The notes below the pieces were generated by a model that worked only from the letters and a program-made list of their open reading frames with translations, had not been told where the DNA came from and ran no database searches. The position numbers and the translations under genes are program-made. Positions 1 to 8,175 of a stretch of DNA of 64,000 nucleotides are shown here, in pieces (positions within the stretch are counted from its first letter, which is position 1; each line of letters begins with the position of its first letter). Origin of the DNA: Jiulongibacter sp966250325 (GTDB lineage Bacteria; Bacteroidota; Bacteroidia; Cytophagales; Spirosomataceae); contig CBINGY010000004.1 of assembly GCA_966250325.1 (NCBI GenBank), positions 1 to 64,000 of the forward strand. Reading direction: 5' to 3'.

Positions 1-879
1 GGTATCATGAATGGTGGCAGAGCCCTGGCCTGCAGACCAAATGGTTTTCCAGGCTTTGGCTTCGGCTTTTGCAGTATCCAGCTCTGTGGATACGTCTATT
101 TTCTTTTTTTGATCCCACATTTCAGCGGTAATTCCATTGCTCTCCAGACTTGGAATGAGGAAATTGGCATGAACACCCGATACCGCAGCCGTATAGGCGA
201 TGTCTTTGGTGCCGCTGTCAATAATCATTTGGCGGTAAGCGTCGCTGGCTTTGGCCTCGCTGGTATTGATGAATCGGGTGCCCATGTAGGCCAAATCTGC
301 TCCCATTTGCAGAGCAGTGGCGATATCTCTGCCAGAACTCAAGGCTCCTGAAAGAATAATGGTTTTGTCAAAAAAACTACGCACTTCCTGCACAAACGGA
401 ATTGGATTTAAGGTGCCGCCATGGCCACCTGCACCTGCACACACCAGGATGAGACCGTCTACTCCGGCTTCAGCGGCCTTCTCTGCGTGTCTTTTCTTTA
501 TAACATCATGAAAAACCAGGCCACCGTAGCTGTGTATGGCATTGACCAGGTCAGAAACTGCACCTAAAGAGGTAATAATTAGAGGTATCTGATGTTTGAT
601 GACTACCTCCAGGTCTGCCATGATTCTTGGGTTTGTTTGATGTATGATCAAATTGACCCCAAAAGGAGCGGCCTTCTTCCCGGTTTCCTGCTCAAAGGAG
701 GCAAGTTCTTCTTTGATTTGAATTACCCACTCCTCAAATCCCGCTGTACTGCGTTGGTTTAGTGCGGGAAATGTGCCTACAATACCATTTTTGCAGCCTT
801 CAATCACAAGTTCGGGGCCTGAAACCAGAAACATGGGTGCTGCCACCAATGGAAGCGAAAGGTTTTTGAAAGGGTTCAT
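1..879 (-). CDS. nitronate monooxygenase (2-nitropropane dioxygenase family), 3' end cut by window edge
   Basis: I translated this frame directly: it runs open from an ATG at 879 to base 1 (293 codons), so the C-terminus lies outside the window. The protein is a TIM-barrel FMN enzyme that oxidises alkyl nitronates to carbonyl compounds plus nitrite. Visible family marks are the N-terminal barrel strand LVAAPMF, the region GVNLIIHQTNPR, the glycine-rich loop CAGAGGHGGT (about residues 148-157) that holds the catalytic histidine and FMN phosphate, and GALSSGRDIATALQMGADLAYMGTRF, given here as landmarks GALSSGRD and MGADLAYMGTRF. The physiological substrate cannot be read from sequence; detoxification of propionate 3-nitronate is the usual role. 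The gene is divergent from the YdeI-like gene at 986. Confidence 0.9.
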   Translation of the reverse strand, partial: MNPFKNLSLPLVAAPMFLVSGPELVIEGCKNGIVGTFPALNQRSTAGFEEWVIQIKEELASFEQETGKKAAPFGVNLIIHQTNPRIMADLEVVIKHQIPLIITSLGAVSDLVNAIHSYGGLVFHDVIKKRHAEKAAEAGVDGLILVCAGAGGHGGTLNPIPFVQEVRSFFDKTIILSGALSSGRDIATALQMGADLAYMGTRFINTSEAKASDAYRQMIIDSGTKDIAYTAAVSGVHANFLIPSLESNGITAEMWDQKKKIDVSTELDTAKAEAKAWKTIWSAGQGSATIHDT

Positions 880-985
880 GCAGTTTGTTGATTTTGTGAT
901 GACAAGTTACAATTTCTTCGTATCGAATAAGAATATTTTTGTCTGCTGACATAGGGATGTCAATAATCTCACAGAATTTAGGCGT

Positions 986-1465
986 ATGGAAAAACCAATA
1001 ATCGACGGCATTCTTACCGTAGAGAAATTTCCCGGAAAAGGGGGCTGGACCTACGTGATTATTGAACAGGCAATTCCCGATAAAACTAAACCCTTTGGCT
1101 GGCAAACCGTAAAAGGTTCGGTAGACGATTATCAGTTGAGTCAGTATAAACTGATGCCCATGGGAAATGGCCGGCTCTTTTTGCCCTTAAAGGCAGAAAT
1201 TCGCAAGAAGATCGGGAAAAAGGAGGGAGATACCGTGAATGTCATTTTGTTTGTGGATGATTCCTCAGTAGTGATCCCGCAGGAAATTCAGGAGTGCCTG
1301 GAGGAATTTCCTAAAGCAAAAGCCTTTTTTGATACGATGACCGAACGCAACCAGAAGTATTACATTGACTGGATTTTGCAGGCCAAAAACATGGAAACTA
1401 CGGTTAACAGAATCAATGTAATGATTGACCGTTTACTGGAAGGAAAGAAAATGTATGATTACTAA
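986..1465 (+). CDS. YdeI/OmpD-associated family protein with DUF1905 domain
   Basis: This 159-residue cytosolic protein has two parts: an N-terminal DUF1905 beta-barrel (about residues 5-90, with GGWTYVII and the segment MGNGRLFLPLKAEIRKKIGK) and a C-terminal helical YdeI/OmdA-type segment (about 100-159, LEEFPKAKAFFDTMTERNQK and YYIDWILQAK). The family is sometimes annotated as bacteriocin protection, but the molecular function is unknown. It opens a run of three same-strand small genes (YdeI-like, GyrI-like, DinB) with gaps of about 60 and 20 bases, possibly one transcript ending at the hairpin near 2700. Length is normal for the family. No signal peptide or membrane segment is visible. Confidence 0.8.
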   Translation: MEKPIIDGILTVEKFPGKGGWTYVIIEQAIPDKTKPFGWQTVKGSVDDYQLSQYKLMPMGNGRLFLPLKAEIRKKIGKKEGDTVNVILFVDDSSVVIPQEIQECLEEFPKAKAFFDTMTERNQKYYIDWILQAKNMETTVNRINVMIDRLLEGKKMYDY

Positions 1466-1526
1466 ACCCTGCTGACATACTGCTGTCACCTCAGGCATTC
1501 ATCTTTGAAAGGTAATCAGAGAGGAA

Positions 1527-2141
1527 ATGTCAAAAACAGATCTTAAAAAGACCTACAAATCGTACTACTCGGCATCTGCCAAACCTGAACGGGTAGATTT
1601 ACCCAGGGCTCAATATATCTCGCTGCGAGGCAAGGGTGACCCCGACGGAGACGGTTTTAAAGAGAGCCTTGCTTCCTTATATCCGGTAGCCTATAAAATT
1701 AAATTTCTGGCTAAAGCTGCGGGAATGGATTTTGGAGTTCCGCCGCTGGAAGGGCAATGGTGGTACGATGAAGAAAAATACGGGCATGTACTGATGGAGA
1801 ATACTCCGTTGGATATTCCACGCAATGAATGGGAGTATCGTCTGTTAATCAGAATGCCTGATTTTATTGATGCCGCTCTTTTGCAGCAGGCAATTAGTGA
1901 GATTGAAAAAAAGAAGGGCTTGCAAAGACCTGAATGGTTTGTGATTGAAAAATGCTCATTCGTACAGGTATTACATGTTGGTCCTTTCCATACGGAGCCT
2001 TTTTCACTGGAAAAAATCATGGGATTTATGCTTACCAATGACCTCAAACGGAATGGTCATCATCACGAAATCTATCTTTCAGATTTCAGAAAAACGAACC
2101 CGGATAGACTCAAGACGATACTTCGCGAACCAATAAAATAG
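1527..2141 (+). CDS. GyrI-like small-molecule binding domain protein
   Basis: This 204-residue protein matches the stand-alone GyrI-like (SHS2-fold) family, related to the ligand-binding half of AraC/MerR multidrug regulators. Family features are an N-terminal lead-in ending ISLRGKGDPDG, a central EGQWWYDE segment, EWEYRLLIRMPDFI, and a late LHVGPFHTEP strand before the helix EKIMGFM. No DNA-binding domain is attached, so it probably binds or hydrolyses small aromatic compounds rather than acting as a regulator; that is inference from the family. It lies between YdeI-like and DinB-like genes on the same strand, 19 bases before the latter. Confidence 0.8.
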   Translation: MSKTDLKKTYKSYYSASAKPERVDLPRAQYISLRGKGDPDGDGFKESLASLYPVAYKIKFLAKAAGMDFGVPPLEGQWWYDEEKYGHVLMENTPLDIPRNEWEYRLLIRMPDFIDAALLQQAISEIEKKKGLQRPEWFVIEKCSFVQVLHVGPFHTEPFSLEKIMGFMLTNDLKRNGHHHEIYLSDFRKTNPDRLKTILREPIK

Positions 2142-2160
2142 AACTTAACAACAGATAATT

Positions 2161-2673
2161 ATGATCACATTTATTGAAGCCTTTAAAAAGGAACTTGAAG
2201 AGGAAAGTAAGGAAACCCGCAGAATGCTGAAACAGGTGCCTGAGGGTAAAAATGACTGGGCACCGCACCCCAAAAGCATGAAACTGGGTGTGTTGGCGGT
2301 GCATCTGGCCGAAATTCCTGATATGTTTATCAATGCACTTTTGCATGATAAATGGGATTTCGCTGAAATGGAGTGGAACCCCAGAAACTTTAACAGCAAT
2401 GCCGAGCTGATGGAAATTTTTGAGCACTCACTTGCCACGGCTTTTGATGCACTGGAAAAATCAACGGATGATGTTTTGATGAACGAGTGGGTGATGTGTT
2501 CGGGTGAACAGATTTGGCTAAAAACCACCAAATGGGAAGCTGTACGCCATGCTTTCGGTCAAAATGCTCATCACCGGGCTCAGTTAGGAGTTTATTTGCG
2601 TTTACTGGATATTCCGATTCCGGGTCCATACGGGCCGAGTGCGGATGAATCGGAAGGCTTACTGCCGTACTAA
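2161..2673 (+). CDS. DinB family protein (putative metal-dependent hydrolase or thiol S-transferase)
   Basis: A 170-residue four-helix-bundle protein of the DinB/YfiT superfamily. Three histidines typical of the metal site are visible: one in LGVLAVHLAE (about residue 48) and the pair in NAHHRAQLGVYLRLL (about 136-137) near the C-terminus. Members transfer bacillithiol or mycothiol groups or hydrolyse small substrates; the exact reaction cannot be assigned. It follows the GyrI-like gene by 19 bases and is followed by a clear rho-independent terminator (hairpin 2694-2719), so it is probably the last gene of the 986-2673 transcript. Confidence 0.85.
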   Translation: MITFIEAFKKELEEESKETRRMLKQVPEGKNDWAPHPKSMKLGVLAVHLAEIPDMFINALLHDKWDFAEMEWNPRNFNSNAELMEIFEHSLATAFDALEKSTDDVLMNEWVMCSGEQIWLKTTKWEAVRHAFGQNAHHRAQLGVYLRLLDIPIPGPYGPSADESEGLLPY

Positions 2674-2693
2674 GGTTTACAAATTCAAAGAAG

Positions 2694-2726
2694 ATTCCCG
2701 GAAGTGAAAATCCGGGAATTTTCTTT
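2694..2726 (+). terminator. rho-independent terminator after the DinB-like gene
   Basis: Perfect 8-bp stem ATTCCCGG / CCGGGAAT with a 10-base loop, followed by a T-rich run (TTTTCTTTTAG). It ends the three-gene run starting at 986. Confidence 0.8.
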
Positions 2727-2797
2727 TAGTGGCTTTTTGTAATTTTGATTGGTCTGTGAAGTAATAAAGGGCAAAATGAATTCCTCAATGATTGAAT

Positions 2798-3163
2798 ATG
2801 TCTGGCATTAAAACAAATCAACAGAATAGATACCGGGTATATGTTATTGAACTTTCGAAAAAAGTGTACACCGAAAACTGGAAATTCAGAGATGCTAATC
2901 CACAATTTAACGGCGTTTTGGAATGTTTGTATGTGGGCATGACCAGCAAAACACCCAAAGAGCGTTTTCTGCAGCATAAGACTGGTTTTAGAAATAAAAG
3001 TGGCTATAAACTATCCTCTGCAATCGTTCAGAAATACGGGCTGTATCTGCGGCCGGGTCTATACCAGCATTTGCCATTGATGAGTCGCGAGGAGGCCCTC
3101 AAAATGGAGGAACAGCTGGCTTTGGAGCTTCGTAGAAAACGATATGCTGTCTGGTATAATTGA
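2798..3163 (+). CDS. GIY-YIG-like nuclease-fold protein
   Basis: A 121-residue protein with what looks like a degenerate GIY-YIG core. The sequence shows a strand YRVYVIELS in the GIY position, then LYVGMTSKTPKERFLQHKTG, where YVGMT stands for YIG, followed by an arginine and a histidine spaced as in the family (K-x-R-F-x-x-H). Later glutamates in EALKMEEQLALELRRK could supply the metal ligand. Families of this type include DNA-repair and uncharacterised single-domain nucleases. An in-frame stop lies just before the TTG at 2792, so the start is TTG 2792 or ATG 2798; I chose the ATG. It converges on the GNAT gene at 3165 with essentially no gap. Confidence 0.6.
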   Translation: MSGIKTNQQNRYRVYVIELSKKVYTENWKFRDANPQFNGVLECLYVGMTSKTPKERFLQHKTGFRNKSGYKLSSAIVQKYGLYLRPGLYQHLPLMSREEALKMEEQLALELRRKRYAVWYN

Positions 3164-3164
3164 C

Positions 3165-3668
3165 TTATCCAATCAGATTTTTTTCCAGGATAAAATCCTC
3201 CATCAGAAACCCATTGCCAATATCTATGTCTTCTTCTCCCGTTTTGATAAAGCCCGTTTTGAGGTAAAATTCATACGCTTTATTATAGCGATTCACATTG
3301 AGAATCAACGATGTATTTTGATTTGTTATGGCTATTTCGGCAATTTTCTCAATCATTTTTCTGCCAAAACCTTTTCCCTGTGTTTCAGGCAACAGGTACA
3401 GTTTATGAATTTTAGTTTTCCCGGTTTTTTTGTAATTGAGTTCATAGCTGGCAAATCCCACTTCTACGCCATTGGCCAGGGCCAGTAGAAAAATACAGCC
3501 GTTACTTTGTTGTTTTGCCAAAGACGCGGGCTTATACATCATCTCCAGCATATACGCCATTTGCTCAGCAGAGAGTATTTCTGCAAAAGTTTCGGGCCAG
3601 ATCAGGTGGGCGAGTGATTGAATCTTGTCAAATTCTTGAGGCCCAATTTCCTTTAATTCAAAGTTCAT
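3165..3668 (-). CDS. GNAT family N-acetyltransferase
   Basis: This 167-residue protein has the GNAT acetyl-CoA binding signature: strand HKLYLLPET followed by QGKGFGRKMIEKI (about residues 94-112), then the late motif NRYNKAYEFYLKTGF typical of the C-terminal half. The acceptor substrate is unknown. Its start lies four bases beyond the stop of the upstream MFS gene, so it is very probably the last gene of the tetR-small protein-MFS-GNAT operon. An acetyltransferase linked to an efflux pump suggests drug or metabolite inactivation, but that is contextual inference. Confidence 0.88.
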   Translation of the reverse strand: MNFELKEIGPQEFDKIQSLAHLIWPETFAEILSAEQMAYMLEMMYKPASLAKQQSNGCIFLLALANGVEVGFASYELNYKKTGKTKIHKLYLLPETQGKGFGRKMIEKIAEIAITNQNTSLILNVNRYNKAYEFYLKTGFIKTGEEDIDIGNGFLMEDFILEKNLIG

Positions 3669-3672
3669 GAGC

Positions 3673-4926
3673 CTAATCTACCACAAGTGTTGCAACCGGA
3701 GCACTTTGTTTTGATCTTTTTTCAGCGAGCGAATTAATCATAAACATGAGTGCGGCAGATGCTATCATTGACCCGATTACTACATAACCCAGCAGTGGAT
3801 AATTTTCTACGAAACCGTCGGTTCGCTGGTATACGATCATGCCGGCAATGGCCGAGGCAATACCACCCGATACCTGCGAAACAGAGGAATTTATGCTCAT
3901 AAAAGCCCCGCGGTCTTTGAGGTCTGGAATAGAAGTAATTAGGGCAGAAGATGAAATCATGCGGGCATTTATACCCAGAAAAAGGAACACATTGAGCATG
4001 ATAATGATCCACAGCGGGGTGGCTCCCAAGTTACAGTAAATGCCAACCAGAATCATCCCGAGTATGCTTCCGGCCACAAAAACCTGGAGTTTGCCATATT
4101 TGTCGGCCAGTTTACCGATGATGGGTCCGAAAACAATGGTGAATACACCTGTAATCCCATAAAGTAGCGGAAGATCATCCAATGAGATTTTCAGGTTGTT
4201 ATTTGCAAAGGTGGTACCGAAGGGCATAAGCATAAAGCCGCCGGTGGCCAGTAGGGTAGTGGCCAGAAATACCCGCAGATAATCGGGGTTTGAAATGGTG
4301 TTAAGAAGATGTTTGAAAGGATTTTGGCCGGCAGTGGAGCTAATGTGGGCATCTATGGGTTTCATTTTAACTACCATAATTAAGCCCACCAGCGTACCAA
4401 TTATTACGATCATCCAGAAGGTAGAATGCCATCCAAAATGGTTGGCAAGGTATAATCCAATGGGCAGGCCCAGAATTTGAGAAGCTGCAAAGGCCATTTG
4501 GGTAAATCCCATCACGCGTCCCCGCACCTGCACTTCAAAAATATCGGTAATGATGGCAAAACCAATGGAACCAATCACTCCACCGAAAATTCCGGTAACG
4601 ATTCGAGCCAGAAGTAGATAGGTATAATCTGTGGCGGAGGCACAAAAGGCTGTACCTACCAGAAAACCTACATAGAAAAACAGCAGGAGTTTTTTCCGGT
4701 CAAATTTATCTGCAAAACCAGCCGCCAGAAAGCCTGAAAGCCCTGCACTGAACGCGTAACCCGATACAACAAGACCAAACTGGCCGGTGCTGATTCCCAG
4801 CTCGGGCATAAGAATGGCTCCCAATGGGGAAAGCACCATAAAGTCAAGGATAACCGTAAACTGAATGAAAGTCAGAATGGCAATCATAAAGACCTGATAG
4901 GGTGTAAATACTCTTTCTTTATTCAT
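3673..4926 (-). CDS. MFS transporter, drug/sugar efflux type
   Basis: A 417-residue, 12-helix major facilitator protein of the inner membrane. Marks include the first helix FMIAILTFIQFTVILDFMVL, the loop 2-3 motif GFLAAGFADKFDRKK (variant of GxLxDRxGRK) and the duplicated loop in the second half, GPIIGKLADKYGK. It lies in a tight operon: the 70-residue protein ends two bases before it and the GNAT gene starts four bases after it, with TetR at the head. Proton-driven export of a toxic compound sensed by the TetR protein is the likely role; the substrate is not readable from sequence. Confidence 0.88.
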   Translation of the reverse strand: MNKERVFTPYQVFMIAILTFIQFTVILDFMVLSPLGAILMPELGISTGQFGLVVSGYAFSAGLSGFLAAGFADKFDRKKLLLFFYVGFLVGTAFCASATDYTYLLLARIVTGIFGGVIGSIGFAIITDIFEVQVRGRVMGFTQMAFAASQILGLPIGLYLANHFGWHSTFWMIVIIGTLVGLIMVVKMKPIDAHISSTAGQNPFKHLLNTISNPDYLRVFLATTLLATGGFMLMPFGTTFANNNLKISLDDLPLLYGITGVFTIVFGPIIGKLADKYGKLQVFVAGSILGMILVGIYCNLGATPLWIIIMLNVFLFLGINARMISSSALITSIPDLKDRGAFMSINSSVSQVSGGIASAIAGMIVYQRTDGFVENYPLLGYVVIGSMIASAALMFMINSLAEKRSKQSAPVATLVVD

Positions 4927-4928
4927 TT

Positions 4929-5141
4929 TTAGTTCAATTCAATACATTGGTGTCCATTAAGGCGAAACAATGAAGTGATTTCGGCTGATATCTGTGAAGA
5001 GCTTACTACCCTTAAAATGTGGTCGCAGTCTTCAAAATCAATGTTCCAGTCTCGTACAAGAGGATTTCCTGCCAGTTCCTCGATTAGCCAATGAAGCGAC
5101 TCATTTTCATTCAGTGATGTCTTAAATACCGAGATAATCAT
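4929..5141 (-). CDS. small protein of a tetR-MFS operon (possible ferredoxin-like fold)
   Basis: A 70-residue protein I cannot name. It begins MIISVFKTSLNENESLHWL and ends LFRLNGHQCIELN; a beta-alpha-beta-beta-alpha-beta pattern with the central strand DWNIDFEDCDHILRVV suggests a small heavy-metal-associated or ACT-like ferredoxin fold, without the CxxC metal pair. Its ATG overlaps the TetR stop by four bases and its stop is two bases before the MFS start, so translation is probably coupled. The tight coupling says it is a real gene that works with the pump or regulator. Confidence 0.65.
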   Translation of the reverse strand: MIISVFKTSLNENESLHWLIEELAGNPLVRDWNIDFEDCDHILRVVSSSQISAEITSLFRLNGHQCIELN

Positions 5142-5734
5142 GACTTATTTCTTAAACCTCCTATTACGTATGAAAAAGCTACCCGCATGTCTTCTTCACT
5201 GATTTGGTAGGGTTTTCCACCCATACTTTTTTTATCCAAATGAAAGCGGATGAGCGTAAAAAGTGGAGCGAAGGCCAGAGACCAGAAAATTTCGGGTTTC
5301 ATTTTGTCAATTTCGCCCCGCTCTATGGCCTTCTTTAGAAATTGACCCATCTTTTCGCTGAAACGGGCCGTGATCTGAGCTGCCAGTTTTTCGCGATAGG
5401 GGGAAAGTTTGAGCTGATCGTAAAATTCAACCTCGATCCGGTTATTGAGGTAATACTGCGATCTGTTGACCCACTGTACCCAAAGTCCTTCTTCCAGATT
5501 CATTTCAGGGTCAAAACCCTTGAATGTAGTTTCCGTCATGATAAGGCCAATCTCCTCGCCTAGCTGAAGAATGAGATCTTCCTTGTCATTAAAATAGATG
5601 TAGAGTGTAGCGGGAGATACGCCGGCTGCTTTGGCCAGTTTCTGCATACTGAAGCCTTCAAAGCCCAGATCCACCAATAGTTCCAGGGCTTTTTCTCTTA
5701 CTTTCTGCTCTTTTTGTTCGTCCCGCAATCGCAT
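5138..5734 (-). CDS. TetR family transcriptional regulator
   Basis: A 198-residue repressor with an N-terminal TetR helix-turn-helix (about residues 24-52: FSMQKLAKAAGVSPATLYIY followed by FNDKEDLI) and a helical ligand-binding C-terminal domain. It heads the minus-strand operon with the 70-residue protein, MFS pump and GNAT enzyme. A near-perfect palindrome (5746-5771) and a consensus -7 box (5742-5749) lie immediately upstream of its ATG, so it almost certainly represses its own operon. The ATG at 5734 lies only a few bases beyond the -7 box, implying a leaderless or nearly leaderless mRNA. Confidence 0.92.
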   Translation of the reverse strand: MRLRDEQKEQKVREKALELLVDLGFEGFSMQKLAKAAGVSPATLYIYFNDKEDLILQLGEEIGLIMTETTFKGFDPEMNLEEGLWVQWVNRSQYYLNNRIEVEFYDQLKLSPYREKLAAQITARFSEKMGQFLKKAIERGEIDKMKPEIFWSLAFAPLFTLIRFHLDKKSMGGKPYQISEEDMRVAFSYVIGGLRNKS

Positions 5735-5741
5735 TAGCTAG

Positions 5742-5749
5742 CAAATATA
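5742..5749 (-). promoter_or_regulatory. Bacteroidota -7 promoter element of the tetR operon
   Basis: Read on the minus strand the bases are TATATTTG, an exact match to the Bacteroidota -7 consensus TAnnTTTG. It overlaps the outer arm of the TetR palindrome and lies 7 bases from the tetR ATG. Confidence 0.6.
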
Positions 5750-5771
5750 AATGAATGTTCATTCATTTATA
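5746..5771. promoter_or_regulatory. TetR operator palindrome
   Basis: A perfect inverted repeat: 12-bp arms TATAAATGAATG / CATTCATTTATA around a TT centre. The ATGAATG..CATTCAT core is typical of TetR-family operators. It overlaps the -7 element, so binding would block transcription of the tetR operon. Confidence 0.8.
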
Positions 5772-5806
5772 ATTAATTTCCTGATTTTTTCTGAGAAAAG
5801 GCTTAT

Positions 5807-6574
5807 TTATTCTGCCCAGTGGCACAAAGCAGCGTACACCTCATCCGTGGTACGTTTATCCTGCAGAATCTGATCATAGGTTCTCCCCTCGATAAGCATT
5901 AAATATTCTACCATTAACCGACCCTTATAATACACCAGAGGTGCATAATAATTTTCGGTTATTTTCACTATGCCATCTGGCGAAGCTTCCGCTTCCAATT
6001 TTAGTTTGAAAACCTCCTTTTTGAGATCATAACCTTTCTGATTGCGTATAGCTACTCTGGAAATGTATTCTGCATAGCCTTCAACTTTCCAATAGGGAGG
6101 ATGCTTCCAGGGACTGAAATTCCACAGTCCGTACCGATGAGCCTGCAGGTTGTGTACAAGCTCATGAGCCAGGAGCTCGGGGAGATTGACCAGATTTCTT
6201 CCCCATGGGAAATGCTCACGATCCAGCTGAGTTGGTATTTTAATGAAAATATTGCCGGCAGTAGCTCTTGCATAGGGTCCTTTTCCTTGCAAATCTTCCA
6301 GGCGGTCCACGATATTTCCATGAGACAGAAAAACGTCATAATATCTTTTTGCATCGAAAAGTTCTGATTTCTCAATCAACCCGTAAGCATTGTCAAGAAT
6401 GTGGTCTGCGGTAGTTTGGTCAATTTCTCCATCAAAATATACATGGAAATGGCCGTGGTCATAATGATGGGCAAAAAGCGGCTGTGGGAAGAAAAGAAGG
6501 GTAGTCAAGCCGGAAAGAAATACCAGAATGGCAAGCAAGGAAAATGAAAGGAATCGGCGTAACGCTTTTTTCAT
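5807..6574 (-). CDS. secreted or membrane-anchored zincin metallopeptidase (HExxH)
   Basis: A 255-residue protein with an N-terminal signal peptide or anchor (residues about 8-35, FLSFSLLAILVFLSGLTTLL) and a zincin active site. HELVH lies in LLAHELVHNLQAHRYG (about residues 137-152), with the glutamate of KVEGYAEYISR some 25 residues later serving as likely third zinc ligand (gluzincin arrangement). The stretch HHYDHGHFHVYFDG after the leader is histidine rich. I do not recognise a named family; M48- or basic-secretory-protease-like peptidases are possible. It stands alone between the tetR operon and the pectin genes; its downstream gap to the tetR palindrome is short. Confidence 0.7.
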   Translation of the reverse strand: MKKALRRFLSFSLLAILVFLSGLTTLLFFPQPLFAHHYDHGHFHVYFDGEIDQTTADHILDNAYGLIEKSELFDAKRYYDVFLSHGNIVDRLEDLQGKGPYARATAGNIFIKIPTQLDREHFPWGRNLVNLPELLAHELVHNLQAHRYGLWNFSPWKHPPYWKVEGYAEYISRVAIRNQKGYDLKKEVFKLKLEAEASPDGIVKITENYYAPLVYYKGRLMVEYLMLIEGRTYDQILQDKRTTDEVYAALCHWAE

Positions 6575-6682
6575 GGGCAGGAATTTTTAGTAAACCAATT
6601 TCAGAAATTTGCCGGAATTAATAGCCGGATTGTGATCAGTGGCTATTTGCCTCCATCAATGGAAAGGATTTCGAAGTAAAAG

Positions 6683-7450
6683 CTATTTCAGATAGACGGA
6701 AAGCTTATTATCAGTAAGTTGTATTGCATCCGCTATATGCTTTGCATTCAACTTTGCACCTTCCAGATTGGTATGAACATCATCTTTTGAGGTAAAATAA
6801 AATGTTTTAACCTTTTTATATCCAAGAGAATCATAGACTCGGGCCGTCATTTCATGGAGGTCAATAAAATGAGCTCGGGTTTCAATGGCCACCTGCTGGG
6901 CCCAGGCAGGATAAAAGTCCTTTTTTCGCGGGATTTTTGCGTTTTCATCGTAGCGATTGAATGGGATAGGGGAGCAAATGAATACTTCCGCACCCCTGGA
7001 CCTGGCCTCATTGACATACTTACGCAGGTACCATCCGTAGGAGTGCACGGTTTCATGTTTACCTGTAAGCAGATTATCTATTTCAATGGCATCTTCTCCA
7101 ATTCCTTTGATGCTTCCCCGTGCCCGTATGGTGTCATTCAGAGCCCAGTCGTCATTATGTCCGAACTGGATGAGCAGAAAATCACCCTTCCTTATTTTTT
7201 GAAGGATAGGCTCCCAACGGCCTTCGGTGAGAAAGGTACGACTACTTCTGCCTCCTATGGCGTGATTCTCTATGGCAATTCGTGTGGTGTCAAAAAATGG
7301 ATCAATTACAGAGCCCCAGCCCCAAATTCCGTTTTCTCCGGTTCCTTTTCCCGCCTTTACCGTTGAATCACCAATAAGATACAACGTAGGTTTTTCAATA
7401 GAAAAAGAGAAAAAAGCCGCTAAAATTAAAAGAAGAAGAACTCTGATCAT
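6683..7450 (-). CDS. rhamnogalacturonan acetylesterase (SGNH hydrolase, CE12-like)
   Basis: A 255-residue secreted esterase that removes acetyl groups from galacturonate residues of rhamnogalacturonan I in pectin. After a signal peptide (IRVLLLLILAAFFSFS) come the SGNH blocks: block I LYLIGDSTVKAG with the nucleophile Ser (about residue 29), block II IGGRSSRTF, block III QFGHNDDW, and block V DDVHTNLEGA with the catalytic Asp/His pair. It overlaps the rhamnose mutarotase gene by four bases, so they are translationally coupled and form the distal part of the pectin region. Acetylxylan activity is an alternative, but the rhamnose partner favours rhamnogalacturonan. Confidence 0.88.
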   Translation of the reverse strand: MIRVLLLLILAAFFSFSIEKPTLYLIGDSTVKAGKGTGENGIWGWGSVIDPFFDTTRIAIENHAIGGRSSRTFLTEGRWEPILQKIRKGDFLLIQFGHNDDWALNDTIRARGSIKGIGEDAIEIDNLLTGKHETVHSYGWYLRKYVNEARSRGAEVFICSPIPFNRYDENAKIPRKKDFYPAWAQQVAIETRAHFIDLHEMTARVYDSLGYKKVKTFYFTSKDDVHTNLEGAKLNAKHIADAIQLTDNKLSVYLK

Positions 7451-7761
7451 GGCAGGTAAAAGACTTGTTTCAGAGGAATACTCACCGGGGAGTAATCGGG
7501 GTTACTTTCCATGATGTCTGCCATATAGGCCCACCATTTTTTCATAACCGGGTGTTTTGGCAACTCTTCCATTTGGTCTTCGTCTTCAATTTCAAGTACC
7601 CCAAATAGGCTCCTTGTTTCCTCATCCAAAAAAATGGAATAATCAGAAATGCCGTGATCTTTCAGCAGTTGACTTAATTCCGGCCAGATATCATCGTGCC
7701 GTTTTTGATATTCGGCTTCCTTTCCGGGGAAAAGTTTCATTTTGAAGGCTAGACGGGGCAT
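7447..7761 (-). CDS. rhaM: L-rhamnose mutarotase
   Basis: A 104-residue dimeric alpha-beta barrel protein that interconverts alpha and beta anomers of L-rhamnose. Family marks are the start PRLAFKMKLFPGKEAEYQKR, the histidine in KRHDDIWPEL (about residue 22) and the C-terminal VMKKWWAYMADIM, which carries the sugar-contacting tryptophans. Full length for the family. It overlaps the acetylesterase downstream and starts one base after the stop of the broken PIN toxin reading frame. The remaining rhamnose genes (isomerase, kinase, aldolase) are not in the window. Confidence 0.9.
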   Translation of the reverse strand: MPRLAFKMKLFPGKEAEYQKRHDDIWPELSQLLKDHGISDYSIFLDEETRSLFGVLEIEDEDQMEELPKHPVMKKWWAYMADIMESNPDYSPVSIPLKQVFYLP

Positions 7762-7762
7762 G

Positions 7763-8175
7763 TTATACTATTGATTCGCAGAATTCTTTGGGAGTAATTA
7801 TTTTCGTTTGACCGATACTTTCAAGAGTAAAATCATTGGTATTTCCCGTTATTAGGAAATCGGCTTTTGACATAATTGCCAATTCCAGAAATCTATTATC
7901 CGGATCATCAGCTATTAAATCTATTTTCCCGAAGGTTCAAAAAATATTGATTGGGAATAAATTTCGGTTAGAACTATTTCAGCGTTTTTAATGAAGTCAG
8001 GGAAACGTCTGAATTTGTCCCTTTTGAGTACCGCTTCATACTCCTTGTAAATGATTTCTGAGATACAAACTTCTACACGCTTACCTAATACGTACTCTGA
8101 AATAATAGTAGCCGGATAGGAATCTGAAATAAGTGCCGAGACCAAAACATTGGTATCAATGATCACCTTTTTCAT
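7763..8175 (-). pseudogene. PIN-domain toxin (COG1569-like) interrupted by a -1 frameshift
   Basis: Two overlapping minus-strand frames together encode a complete PIN ribonuclease. The first begins MKKVIIDTNVLVSALIS at 8175 (GTG 8187 and ATG 8181 are alternative starts) with the catalytic Asp in IIDTN, continues through EIIYKEYEAVLKRD, and hits TAG at 7921-7923 after FFEPSGK. The next frame continues without loss: IDLIADDPDNRFLELAIMSK, then ADFLITGNTNDF, then TPKEFCESIV, ending at 7763. Joined length is 137 residues, normal for COG1569 toxins. The junction is the slippery heptamer GGGAAAA in the right phase (G GGA AAA). It may therefore be a one-base deletion in an A run or a programmed -1 frameshift. 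It overlaps the antitoxin by about 20 bases. Confidence 0.75.

Noticed and set aside
5742..5749. Conventional sigma-70 -35/-10 promoters
   Set aside because: Promoters here fit the Bacteroidota TAnnTTTG box rather than TTGACA/TATAAT; no convincing sigma-70 pair was found.
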